This document shows, piece by piece, positions 22,849-33,624 of a stretch of 64,000 nucleotides of DNA; within the stretch, counting starts at the first letter, position 1; every line of letters begins with the position of its first letter. Location of the stretch: positions 129,580,001-129,644,000 of the forward strand of contig JBITNC010000001.1 in the NCBI GenBank assembly GCA_050084985.1, read 5' to 3'. The notes below the pieces were generated by a model. That model was not told the origin of the DNA and did no database searches. It saw only the letters and a list, made by a program, of their open reading frames with translations. Source of the stretch: Nageia nagi. Taxonomy: Eukaryota; Pinophyta. Both the position numbers and the translations under genes were made by a program.

Positions 22849-23875
22849 TGTTTACTAGAAAACCAACCCCTGTGAGCACATAAGACAAAATATTAAGACA
22901 CACAACATATTTTTAATTGATCTTCTTAATGAACCTTGATTACAATAACAGATCACTAAATCTGTTGCCTTGTACAAAAGGGCTTTTATTATGTTTTGTA
23001 TGCCAAAATGATCTAAGATTGGAAATATGGATGATATAGGGTCACTGGCGACCCTGGTAGGTTGCTAGCGACTGGAGTGAAATACCAATGATTGATGTGG
23101 AACATCGACGATCAGGATTCGGATGTTAGAGTTTTTGCACCCTTTTGTATTCGTTTTCCTTCTCTGATCCAATACCCACTATTTTGAATTTTTTAATTAT
23201 CTTCTATCCTCAACGCATCTCAACACCTATGGACCCTACACACATGTCAAGACAAATCCATCAAACATACCTGTTCATAATGATAAATGATTTAACATGA
23301 AGCAAACATGACATAAAAGGAATGTAGTAAAGCCTAAAATGTCTTATCTCATTGCAGCAGCATAACATTACTTCAAATTTGGGTCCTCCATTACTTTGTT
23401 TTGGCTTGTATTTATAGATTTTTGGGTGAGATTTTCCAAGGCTAGTAAGGGGGAGTCAAAGCTTATCATAGCAAGGGAGGTTGGAGTCAAATGCCACCGC
23501 AGGTCATAAGTAACCCCCCCTATCTATAGTATCTCAGAAGAATGAGACATTACAACTTTTTTTAACTATTTTTGGTTTCTATTTGGCTGTTATAGAGTCA
23601 CCAACGATTACTAGGCAGACATCGATGATCATTCTAAAACATCGGCGATTATTTTGGGTCGCTGGTGACTAGTTTTCAATTTTTATACCAATATTAAAAT
23701 AATCACTAAATAGCCAAATTTTATCAAAAAGGGGTCATGTGACCACTCATTTTGCATGTACTTGATGAGAGCTATCCAATAATATGGTTTTTAAACATAT
23801 TTTATATTGTCACACAAAGAGTTATGATTATTTCAATGTTTACTAGTTAAAAAGGGACATTTTTAGGTGTCTACA
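22849..23875 (-). repeat. 3' LTR of gypsy B
   Basis: 1,027 bp, from TGTTTACTAG to GGTGTCTACA as written on the + strand; in element orientation it starts TGTAGACACC. Nearly collinear with 40,308-41,333. It contains several variants of a TCGCTGGC/GTCGCCAACG word (23,040-23,115 and 23,595-23,670). No coding content. Confidence 0.95.
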
Positions 23876-23895
23876 TTTTGCCCCTTTTTGAATTA
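23876..23895 (-). other. Polypurine tract of gypsy B
   Basis: In element orientation, the sequence next to the 3' LTR reads TTCAAAAAGGGGCAAAA then T before TGTAGAC. Its AAAAAGGGGCAAAA run is a typical plus-strand primer. Confidence 0.8.
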
Positions 23896-24579
23896 TCAAC
23901 TGAAAATGCGGTTGATGATTTCAAAAATATAGAATGAGAAGATTTGTTGCTTGATTATTTGTTGTTGCTTTTTTATGATATAATTTTTGACTCAATCTCT
24001 CAGATGAATCGAAATTTTGATTTATCAAATTATGATAAAATGTGTTTTCTTTTAACATTTGATGTAGTTTTGAAAACAAATTTGAATATACTTCAGAAGT
24101 GAGTATTTTTGGTATGATGATGTGTTGAGCTTGTGTGATAGTTGCATGACATTTTTATTATGTCATTTTGCATGTCTAAGTGCACATGTACCATATAAGT
24201 TTTCTTTAGTATATGAGTTTTGATGGTGTTGTCCTTTGTCCCAAAAATGGGGTTTCAAGATGATCTCTTGTAACAATGATACATCACATTTTATCATTTT
24301 TGATTTTCTTGACCAATTTAAGGTTATTTTTGAGAAATTTTTAATATTCTCATGACTATTCACAAACATGGTGTTTTACTTCCAATCATCGGTGTTTAGT
24401 GAGGTCACTGGCATCCGTCCTCCAGTCGCTGGCATTTCTCCATTAGATGTAAATAAAAAGAAAAAGTTTTAACTTTTTCTTATTCATTTCTTTTCCAGTT
24501 GTCACTTTCATTGTCTGCCAAAACTAGTTTCTATTACAATTTCATTGATTTCCAACCATTGATATTTGTTACAATCACC
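23896..24579 (+). other. Upstream region of the antisense gene
   Basis: 684 bp between the polypurine tract and the ATG of the antisense gene. Contains variants of the element's TCGCTGGCATT word at about 24,386-24,445 (TCATCGGTGTTT, GTCACTGGCATCC, GTCGCTGGCATTT). I see no convincing TATA box. If the antisense gene had its own promoter it would lie here (inference). Confidence 0.4.
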
Positions 24580-27022
24580 ATGCCTCCATGTAGATGCTCC
24601 ACTAGATGTTCTCGACCTATCCGAGAAGAGGTAGGGTATTGAAATAACTTTATTTTTTATTTTTTATTTTTATTTTTATATTTTTATATTTCTTATTTTT
24701 TAATTTGTAATTTAACTGTTTACTTTCAAAATTGAAACTGTGAATGATGTTTAGAAGTTATTTTGATTGTCTCTATCGGATAAAATTTGTAAATTAGGCT
24801 TTTACTTATATTTTTTGTAAAAAAATTTATAATTCAGCCATAGTCGCTGACCTAGGCTGAATGGATGATAGAATCGTCAACATTTGGAATGCAAACACCA
24901 GTGATTGAGTGTTACAAATTAGAAACACCAATGTTTTAGTATGAAATGCCATTTTTTTTTAGCTAAACTTTTTAACATTACACAGGTTCGAGACATCTTT
25001 GATCCTCGAGGTAGATATCCCTCGATTCTACAGGAGGGTAGAGATTTTCTAGGTCCAATCAATCATACTTTTTTTAGGTCAATTAGTTTTGGAGTGGGTC
25101 CATATATGGGTCACATTCATTGGGAGTATCCTTTATTAGCTACATTGTTAGACAGATGGGACGTAGTGACATGTACTTTTCATCTTCTGATAGGGGAGAT
25201 GACTATCACAGTGGAGGATATACATAGATTGTATAGACTCCCCATTCATGGATAGAGGATTTTGCATGTGGTGGATAGAATAGGAGCTTTACTTGATATT
25301 TCTTATTTATATAGGGCCTCTCATATTGAGACTATTATTTCTAAGATTATCTCAGGTGGCATCCGATACTACCAGTATTGGATGGAGGATCAGTAGGGGG
25401 TGATCCATTTTTCATACTTGATGGGTTTAGTACAGTGTTATGCTCTCCCCGATACTGGCAGTGGGAGGTTTCCATGGTCATTGTTGTCCATTATTATGGA
25501 TATGATATAGCATGGTACAGTGTATGCTTAGGCACCTACACTATTAACTCAAATTTACAAAGAGCTATTCTTTTATTCTCAGGGGCATAGGGCCTCTTTA
25601 TCCATTACTATCACCTTATAGGTGTGGGCTTATGAGCATATAGCTATGGCTCATCCTCCAGGGTTACTGATGCCTAGGTTTGGTAGCCACCTAGATTATG
25701 AGGCTGGCATAGTCTGATGGCATGATGATTTTTATATTCACCCATTAGATGGAGTTCATCAAGATGTGAGTTATTATTGCCACATGATTAGTCACTTGAT
25801 TCCAGATCAAGTGAGATTTAGACCTTATCATTTGTATCCTATCTAGGGAGAGCTTGTAGCTGAGCTTACTAGTATTCGGTAGCCACATGTTTTGAGTGGT
25901 CATCAAGTAGATTTTTTGGAGTATTTTCATTTTGAGAGAGTGCATCATCAGTTTGGCTTAGTTCAGGATGTGCCTACACCATCAGTGCCATATTAGCATG
26001 AGGGCACTATCTCAGCAGATGGTGTACAACCACTGGTTTATGCATAGCCTGATCCTACTCAAGAGGAGGGATCACTGGAGGGTGATATCAGGGAGGATGA
26101 CATTAGAAAGTTTGAGGCATTCAATGCCTAGTAGGAGGCAGAGTTAAAGGAGGGAGATGATGGCCTAGAGGGTAGATTGGAGGGTCGATGCATTCATTAG
26201 CACATCAATGTTATTAAGGAGTTGGGTGCGATAGCAAGAGAGGGAGAGGTAGGTGAGGAGCCTATAGGAGCGAAGGCTACGAGAGAGGAGGCTACCAGCA
26301 AGGAGGCCATGGTAGATGCTCCTGAGGAGTTAGCTCCTAAGGAGGAGGCTATGGGTGTAGGTGAGGAGGGAGCTACCCTAGAGGTTGCATGCAGAGTTGA
26401 GGAGGCTCCTACTACATAGGTTCCTAGCATTGATACTTTGCTAGGAGATATTTATGAGCTGAGATACCAGTTGGCATAGGCCAACTCATGCATATATAGG
26501 TATAGGGCTGAGTGAGATAGATACAGATAGGAGAGAGATGAGGCTCATTCTTCTTTACATGGAGCTCAAACTCATCAATTAGGAGCAGCATCTAGTTTTG
26601 GGGGTGGTTCTTTAATTTTCATTCATGGCATTTATTATTAATAAGATTTTTATAGTGGTATGGTATAAACATGGCTAACAGGTGTTCTAACTTTTACTCC
26701 TGGGGCTCACTATCCTATACCTCGAGCTAATTATATGCCTATAGATATCTTAGCATATCAGATAGCCAATAATGCATAGGGCACAATTAGATCTCCAGGT
26801 AGGACTCAGAAGTCATGAGGTTCTCCTAGTAGGAGTGGTACACCCTGGGCATCTCCCTTAGGTGCTGTTGGTTCATCTAAGTTACGGGGAGCTCAGCATC
26901 CAGGTAGTCCTACAGGATCCATAGGTAATTCTCCTCCAAGTCAGGGTACCGGAGAGACTAGTAGACAGTGGAGGCGACCGAGTAGTCCTAGCAAACAAGG
27001 TAGTGGTTGGGGTAGTCCTTGA
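24580..27022 (+). pseudogene. Antisense plant-mobile-domain (PMD) gene inside gypsy B
   Basis: Exon 1 is 24,580-24,630 (ATG, 17 codons, reading MPPCRCSTRCSRPIREE). A GT-AG gap follows, then exon 2 from 24,986 to a TGA at 27,020-27,022, about 695 codons in all. The N-terminal half has PMD hallmarks: LLATLLDRWDVVTCTFHL, LIGEMTITVEDIHRLYRLP, FPWSLLSIIMDMI, YKELFFYSQGHRASLS, VWAYEHIAM. The C-terminal third is Ala/Glu-rich (26,222-26,415) and then Ser/Gly/Pro-rich. About 24 in-frame stops, roughly 17 of them TAG and often at Gln-like sites, but no frameshift over 2 kb: damage by base substitution only. Plant MAIN/MAIL proteins share this domain; antisense frames between pol and the 3' LTR are known in Tat-lineage elements. 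Function in the element is unknown. Confidence 0.82.
24631..24985 (+). other. Putative intron of the antisense PMD gene
   Basis: 355 bp, from GTAGGG to TTACACAG, T-rich, between GAGAAGAG and GTTCGAGAC. Removing it joins IREE to VRDIFDPRGR in frame. The upstream exon starts at an ATG in a CACCATGCC context. On the element's sense RNA the sequence reads backwards and cannot be spliced, so it can survive reverse transcription. Confidence 0.6.
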
Positions 27023-28705
27023 GGATACCCTTTTTCATGATGTTATTTTTTATATGCTTATGAGGTTATTGGACCCTTGTAGTTTTATTTTATGATTCAT
27101 GATGTTATGATGACCTTTTGATGGACTATTATGATGTATATATAGATAGATAGATCTTTGATATTTATAGTACTTGTATGATTCTTGATGCATGAGCTTT
27201 CATTCTATATATAGATTTATGATAAAATAGGTATGAAGTGATGTTATGTAGATTATAATAAACATAATTATCTTTTAATTACTTGATGATGAATAGATGT
27301 TAATGATAGATGTAATTTTCAAAATGTATTATGCATAGATATAATTGTGGAATGTATGATGTATAATTTTGAGGATACTTTTTATAATTTTTAAATAATG
27401 ATAAAATATATAACATATATCAACAAATTAGTTTGATTATGTTACTAATCTCAAAATTAATTTAGTAATAAGTACGATTATAGTTGCTATAAACAATAAA
27501 TCTAATTTATAATTTTAATAAGTTAAGTTACTTTAAGTTATTGATAACGTGGAATAACACAGTTGTTTGAATAACTAATTAATTATAAATTGTAGATAAT
27601 TAACCTGTTAATTAATTCAATAATTAATAACATATTTTCTAAATGATGACAATGGTTTTTGTATGATGTATACAAACAAGGTTTATATTTGATAACTAAT
27701 AATTAATAACCTAGTTTTTAATGATAACTAATAATTCTTTAGTAAATCATTTAGAAAATGAATTCAAATTTTATATTGACTTTAGATGTTATTTAAAATA
27801 TCTAAAATATGTATATTAACTTAATTAATTAAGAATCATCATTTTCAAATATTAAATCCTCTAGATTTTAAGATTATTTAAGGACATATTTTTATTATAT
27901 TTTTGCAGAATTAGATGCATCATTTTTCGCACTTGGCAATTTTTTACAATAGATACAATGAACTAATCAAATGCATATGGGCATTAACTCTATTTTGGTT
28001 TATTGTATTTTTTATAGAATCAGTATTCATCATTTTTGTACTTGGCAATTTTACAATAAACCTCTTGACATGATAAACTAGTGACTTATGGATGCATACG
28101 AACATTAACTTTATCTTGGTTAGAGGAACAATAAATAATCATTCTTATCCTTTCCAAAGAAAAGCAAATTTTAATAATGTTCAAATGTAATAGATAATAA
28201 TAAAAATGGGTTTAACAAAATGATACAAATGATTATAAACACAAACAAATTTTATAATATAAAAGATACTCACTATGACAAAAGATTAGGTGACTTCAGA
28301 TTAATGACCAAGTTATTATGATACTCACTTATCTTCCTTTATTTCAAGATTTAATAACCTAAGATGATATCAAATAGTGTTGTTATATGTTGATAAAAAA
28401 TCTATAAACTCTAGTGTGTGCAGTGAGATTCATTTCCCTTCTTAGATCATTTGAGATGAAATATCTTAGAGACCTTAATAAGCTAGTCTATCCATATGAA
28501 ATGTATAGAGGTCCATAAGAAAGAAGGTCGCTAACCAAAATAGACATATCACCACTCGTAAGGTATGCCCCATTGCCAGACAATCGTCCATAGCCCCGAT
28601 GAGGATTAACCCCTCGATCTTGCTACAACCTTGCTCTACTGCCAGTCAGGTGTCCATAGCCTTGGTAGAGAATATTGTAATCACCCAAGAATCATTGATA
28701 TAATG
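27023..28705. other. Gypsy B spacer, no gene seen
   Basis: AT-rich. Two related blocks occur: around 27,900-27,990 and 28,015-28,110 (GCATCATTTTT.GCACTTGGCAATTTT then a TGATAAACTA/ACTAATCAAATGCATA stretch, GCATTAACTCTATTTTGGTT), about 115 bp apart, so a local duplication. A somewhat GC-richer stretch at 28,545-28,680 has GCCAGACAATCGTCCATAGC and its variant GCCAGTCAGGTGTCCATAGC. No frame is convincing. Confidence 0.5.
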
Positions 28706-28755
28706 TAGTATTTTTTTTTTTTTTAATCTCTTTTCACCCCCCCTTTTTTTTTGAT
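28706..28755 (-). other. Internal polypurine-like tract
   Basis: On the element's sense strand the region reads a run of A, then GGGGGGG after an A-run, then GAAAAGAGA and another A-run. It is a long purine stretch about 4.8 kb upstream of the 3' LTR and 0.6 kb downstream of the post-integrase frame. Confidence 0.5.
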
Positions 28756-29104
28756 TCTTGGGTTTGAGATGAAGGTAATAATAGGATAGACACATAACTT
28801 TCACTCTTAATATCTCTTAGAATGATTTCATTCAAATTCTCTTAGAATTTTTTAATGTCATAAGTGTTTGGAGTTTTTAGATTTTCCTTCAAACATAAAC
28901 TTTATGTTTTTCTATCATCTATGGTATATCATTTCTTTATGAAAGAAAAGACAAAGTGAATGTAGTGATAACAAGGAGATTATTCTAAAATGACCTTTTC
29001 ACACATTACACATTTACTGGATAATCACTTTTACAATGACATGCAACATATATTTACATCATACAAGGGCAGGGCACCCAATTGCCAAGTGACCTCTAGA
29101 TGTT

Positions 29105-29335
29105 TCCATCTAGGTAGATTTTATAATTTTATAATTTTTTGTGTTTTATATTTTTCAATTTTTTTTTTGAGGATTTTATAATTTTTAATTTTTTAGCATT
29201 TTATAATTTTAATTTTTTAGGATTTTATAATTTTTAATTTTTTAGGATTTTATAATTTTTAATTTTTTAGCATTTTATAATTTTAATTTTTTAGGATTTT
29301 ATAATTTTTAATTTTTTTTTTTTTAGAATTTTTTT
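29105..29335. repeat. 25-bp tandem repeat TTTTATAATTTTTAATTTTTTAGGA
   Basis: About eight copies of a 24-26-bp unit, with the words TTTTATAATTTT and AATTTTTTAGGA (or AGCA). It directly follows the end of the post-integrase frame in sense orientation. Confidence 0.8.
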
Positions 29336-30538
29336 TTATATTCTTCTAGGGAATCTATTCATGACACGTTCAAATCGAGTTTGAACTACATTAGGATTAA
29401 ATGAACAATGCGTTGAACTAAATAAAAAACTAAAATCTAATACCACTTGATTATGATAGATTTCTAGAACACAATAATCTAAGTGTTCGAATGTTATGGT
29501 TTGTGTGATTGAGATGATTTGTTCTCGATGTTTTAAAGTCAAGTTGTGAGTACAATCAACTATTATTTTGGGCTTTTCTATAGGCCACAAAAGATAGAAA
29601 TATATCATTAAATCATATTCTAAGTTAGGAGAACACCATAACTCAAATGCATTGATACAAACAATAACTTGATATCCATTTACTTTGACATCCCAACCAT
29701 AAGATTCACATGTATCATAGAACGTCAAGGCCATTTTTTGTTATATTTCAATAGGCATGGAAAAGATATTTGAATACAAAGGAGTAGGAACATTACAAAT
29801 AACTTTCATAAAGAGATCTTTGTCGTACCTACTTTCAAACCCTGGAAGATAACTTCCATTATTCCATACTCTATGTCTTTTTGATAGTTTTTCGATAATC
29901 TCATTTCTAACCCTTATTTGATTTATCATTGTAAGCTCGGTAATACAACAAGCTTGCCTTTTCTCCAATCTTCATTTCCAAATTGTATGTCACATTTGCA
30001 TGCGAAGAAATCTGTGAGTTTGCCTATATTGTTGTTGTAACGTTCTAGGAGGAAAAGCCACAAAAGTATTTGAAAAATCATAAATTACCCTTTTATGAGG
30101 TAAATAATGTAAAAGTTCATCTATCCATTCTAGGCTTTTGGTTAATTGTTTAACGTATTTCAGCCTAGCTAAAAGGAGTGAATACTCAGTTAATTGACAA
30201 TTTATGATGATTCTCGGTATTCCATAAGGCCATTATAGGCAGAAGGCTATTATTTCTTGTGATATTCTTTCCATATGGGTGAAATAGATTTGTAGATCTA
30301 AACTAATATCTGCTTCATATCCATAAAAAGTGACTTCCCAACCATTATTTATACCATAAAACATATGGTGTGTTCTTTCAAATTGTTCATCAATAGTCAT
30401 TCATAAATAATTTAAGAGATTAAAATCAAATCTATGTTTTAAATATGTTAATGCTAAATCACCTGGATATCTTGGTGGTGGAAATCGTACTTGTGATTGT
30501 GCTATGCTACCTTTAGCAGCTCCATTTGCTAGATTCAT
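29336..30538 (-). pseudogene. Post-integrase frame of gypsy B with a duplicated unknown domain
   Basis: One 400-codon frame from ATG at 30,538 to TAA at 29,336, with five internal stops (TGA or TAA, mostly at possible Arg or Gln codons) and no frameshift. It holds the same domain twice. Copy 1 (residues about 45-180): GWEV at W67, GYEADI, WPYGIPRIIINC at W103, YDFSNTF at D154. Copy 2 (about 265-395): GWDV at W282, GYQVIV, WPIEKPKIIVDC at W318, LDFSFLF at D368. GW-to-WP spacing is 36 residues in both; WP-to-DFS is 51 and 50. No signal peptide, membrane segment or catalytic motif is seen, so it is not an envelope-type protein. It starts 136 bp after the end of pol. A third copy lies between protease and RT. 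Function unknown; I do not recognise the family. Confidence 0.75.
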
Positions 30539-30544
30539 CTTTTC

Positions 30545-30608
30545 TATTTTTAATAATTAATACTTGACAAATATTAATATATACATATATATATATATAT
30601 ATGTATTT

Positions 30609-30646
<38 letters not shown>

Positions 30647-30672
30647 AAAGAAAACTAATATACACATTTTTT
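30545..30672. repeat. AT microsatellite between pol and the next frame
   Basis: Two (AT)n runs at about 30,580-30,602 and 30,614-30,641, in the short gap between the pol stop and the ATG at 30,538. Confidence 0.85.
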
Positions 30673-30673
30673 T

Positions 30674-31355
30674 TTATGTATAGAAGGGTTGAAGATGCAT
30701 GATATTTATAGGTTCACGCTCTTCATTTCCTTCTAAATCTGATAAATGATAAGTTCCTCTATCAAATTTTTTCTTAATGATATATGGTCCTAATCAATTT
30801 GGAGCAAACTTATCTCTAAGCTGTCATTCTATTCGTAAAGTTTGTTGATTTTCTTTTAAAACCAAATCACGTATTTTGAACTCATAAATTAGAGCCCTTT
30901 TATCAAAAGCTCATTTTATCCTCTCCTGATAAACACGCATATGCTCTAAAGCATTAATACATTTTTTATCTAAAAGTAATAACTGATCTAAGCGAGTTTG
31001 TCTTGCTTCTTCATTGGTATTTTGCTCACTTAGATTTACTCTAAGGGATGGTATCTCAAGTTCTATGGGTAGGATGGCTTCTATTCCATATACTAAAGAG
31101 AATGGTGTTGCCCCAATAGAAGTGTGTACACTGATATGATAAACCCATAAGGCTTTTGGTATTTGCATATGCCAATCTCTATGAGAATCATTTACTATTT
31201 TTGCTAAGATGTTCCGAATAGTTTTATTAGTAGCCTCTGCCTGTCCATTGCCTTATGGATAATATAGAGTGGAAAAACTTTTTTAATTTTATACTTATCA
31301 CATATTTATTTTACATCCTTATTCTTAAAAATTTTCCATTATCTGTAATTAATTG
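30674..31355 (-). pseudogene. Gypsy B integrase, N-terminally deleted
   Basis: Begins in mid-core with ITDNGKF (second catalytic Asp), then GNGQAEATNKTIRNILAKI (with the catalytic Glu), LWVYHISVHTSIGATPFSLV, YGIEAILPIELEIPSLRV, LDQLLLLDKK, YEFKIRDLVLKE, PNXLGPYIIKK, GTYHLSDLEGNE and ends EPINIMHLQPFYT-stop at 30,674. The family normally has an H2C2 zinc-finger domain and a first Asp upstream; both are missing. The second RNase H runs directly into this part near 31,340-31,360 with a frame change. Integrase inserts the cDNA; this one cannot be functional. Stops inside are few (TGA, TAA). Confidence 0.85.
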
Positions 31356-32400
31356 GTTCGGTCAAAAAATTTAATAATTCCTCAACTAACACTTTATACT
31401 TTTGAAGTAAAGGTTCTTTACATTGATAGATTCCTTTCACTTGATTTACGATGAGTAAAGAATCTCCAATAATCTTAATTCTTTTAAGTTTTAATTTAAT
31501 AGTAGTTCTTAATGCTAATATCAAAGCTTCATATTTCATATTATTATTAGTACAAGGAAATTTTAGTTTAAATGAATATGGTATAGGGATCCCTTGCGAT
31601 GTTATAAATACAACACCTGCTCCACCACCTTGTTCACATCGAGAACCATCAAAGTGTATTGTCATATCCCAATCATCTTCAGGTTCTACAGGTATTTCAA
31701 TTTCATCTAACTGAAACACCCCATCATCGAGTAATTCAATGAAAAGTGGTTTATTATCTTGCAATGGAGCATCAACAAGATAATCAGTAATTACTTGTCC
31801 TTTTATTGACTTTTTTCTAATAAAATGTAAATCAAATTCAATTAAGTGCATTATCCACTTTGCAGTTCTTGAATTTTGATAGGTTTTATTCATCATATAT
31901 TTCAACGGATCCACTTTAGAGATGGCATATGTTGTATGATTAAGCATATAATGTCAAAGTTTTTTAGTAGCAAAAATGATAGCAAGACATAATTTTTCCA
32001 AAATATATATACTTAATCTCATAGCTCACAAGTGTTCTACTCAGATAATATATAGCTTGTTCTTTATTGTGTTCATTCTTTTGAGTAAGCATTGTTCCTA
32101 AAGCATTTTCAGTAGCAGAAATATATAACAAAAAGGGTATATCTTTTCTTGGTGGACTTAAGACAGGAGGAGATAATAAATATCTTTTAATTTCATCGAA
32201 TGTATCTTGTTGCTCTTTGCCCCAATGATATTCTATCTCCTTTTTTAATAATTTTGTAAATGGTTTACATTTATCAGAAAGTTGAGCTATAAACCTTCTA
32301 ATGGCTTGTAACTTACCCTGTAAACTTTGTAATTATTTTAGATTTGCAGGAGGTGGCATGTCTACTACTGCCTTCACTTTACTAGGATCTATTTCAATTC
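31340..32400 (-). pseudogene. Gypsy B RNase H and second (archaeal-like) RNase H
   Basis: The first RNase H follows RT: WGKEQQDTFDEIKRYLLSPP, IPFLLYISATENALGTMLTQ, AIYYLSRTL, then after a broken stretch YMMNKTYQNSRTAKWIMHL, FDLHFIRKKSIKGQVITDYL. A linker of about 40 acidic residues follows, then the second RNase H at about 31,690-31,360: WDMTIHFDGSRCEQGGGAGV, KFPCTNNNMKYEALILAL, IKIIGDSLLIVNQVKG (the D..E..D pattern is present: FDG, YEA, GDS). RT, RNase H, second RNase H and integrase in this order define the Tat group. The end of the second domain is lost with the start of integrase. Confidence 0.9.
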
Positions 32401-33334
32401 CTCATCGGGACATAATAAATCCTAATAATTTTCCTAAAGTTACACCAAAAACACATTTTTTTAGATTTAATATTACTTTATGTTCTAATAATCTATCTAA
32501 GACTTTAATTAGGTCTTTTCCATGATCTTCTCGATATTTAGATCTAACCAACAAATCATCGACATAATCTTCTACTATGTCGTGCATATAATCATGGAAT
32601 ATATAAGTCATATCCCTTTGATAAGTTGCCCTGGCATTTTTTAATCCAAAAGACATAACTTTATAACAAAAGGTACCCTAAGGAGTTATAAAATTCATTT
32701 TATGTTGATCTTCAGTGGCTATTTTTATTTGATTATAACTAGAAAATCCGTTCATTAATGACAACATATCATGTCCTGCTGTTGAGTCTACCAATCTATC
32801 AATGCTAGGTAGAGGGAAATCATCCTTAGGACAAGCTTTGTTAAGATCATGGAAATATGTGCATATTCTTATTTTTCCACTTGGTTTTTTCATAGGTACC
32901 ATATTAGATATCCAATCTAAATAATCTATAGGTTGTATAAATTTAGCTTCTAATAATTTTTGAAGTTCTTCTTTTACCATTAATGCTATAGTAGGATGCA
33001 TTTTATGTAATTTTTGTTTAATAGGTTTAGCATTAGATTTTAATGCTAAATTATATACTACTAATTTAGGATCTATTCCAGACATGTCTACATATGACCA
33101 TGCAAATACCTTTTCTCATTCTTTTAATAAGGTTATAATTTCTTCTTGTTCATTTTCCGTGAGGTTTTCTCCTAATTGAATAATTTTAGGATTTTGAGGA
33201 TCATTACTAATATTTATTTCTAAGACTTTTTCAGTAAGCATATGTGACCCTTCTTCTAATTGATTTGGTATTGGTATCCAACCTTTGTCGTTAACACTAT
33301 ATTCTTTATCATATTCTTGAGTTTGTTCATTCAT
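32400..33334 (-). pseudogene. Gypsy B reverse transcriptase
   Basis: Nearly continuous frame with one TAA near 32,676-32,678. Signatures: HKMHPTIALMVKEELQKLLE, FIQPIDYLDWISNMVPMKKP, GKIRICTYFHDLNKACPKDD, FPLPSIDRLVDSTAGHDML, SLMNGFSSYNQI, MSFGLKNARATYQR, DYVDDLLVRSK (YVDD at 32,555-32,566), LLEHKVILNLKKCVFGV. The Asp expected in the S..DGFSGYNQI motif is Asn here (codon AAC, 32,750-32,752), a G-to-A change that removes a catalytic metal ligand, so the enzyme is dead although YVDD is intact. The upstream part (33,334-33,116) is an acidic linker. Confidence 0.95.
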
Positions 33335-33624
33335 GCATATTTGATTTTCATAGGAACCAAATATGTGATCTACATTTTTGAATTCATGTACTGAAGGATT
33401 GGATGATATAAGAGAGAAATCAGCAATTACCTTATCTGTAGAAGTATTGGCTATTATTTTGATTAAATTTTGATTTTCATTAACTTCATCTATTTATTCA
33501 TTATTTTGATCTTCAATATCATTCTCTTTTATTGTAACCATATTTATCGATGGTATACCTGAATTTGGAATGATTGATAATTCGGCATTTTTATTATTTT
33601 TTCTTTATTGTATTGATCTAGCAT

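Noticed and set aside
22849-22853. Start of gypsy B at 22,851 (TTTAC) without TG
   Set aside because: TG at 22,849 gives matching TG...CA ends in both LTRs and a perfect ATTTG duplication.
26197-26430. - strand frame rich in Ala and Ser
   Set aside because: It is the reverse strand of the Ala/Glu-rich part of the PMD gene and has no features of its own.
29336-30538. Envelope-like gene after pol in gypsy B
   Set aside because: No signal peptide, membrane anchor or cleavage site is visible; the frame is a duplicated soluble domain instead.
31451-31714. + strand 87-codon frame
   Set aside because: It is antisense to the second RNase H of gypsy B, whose conserved motifs are on the - strand.
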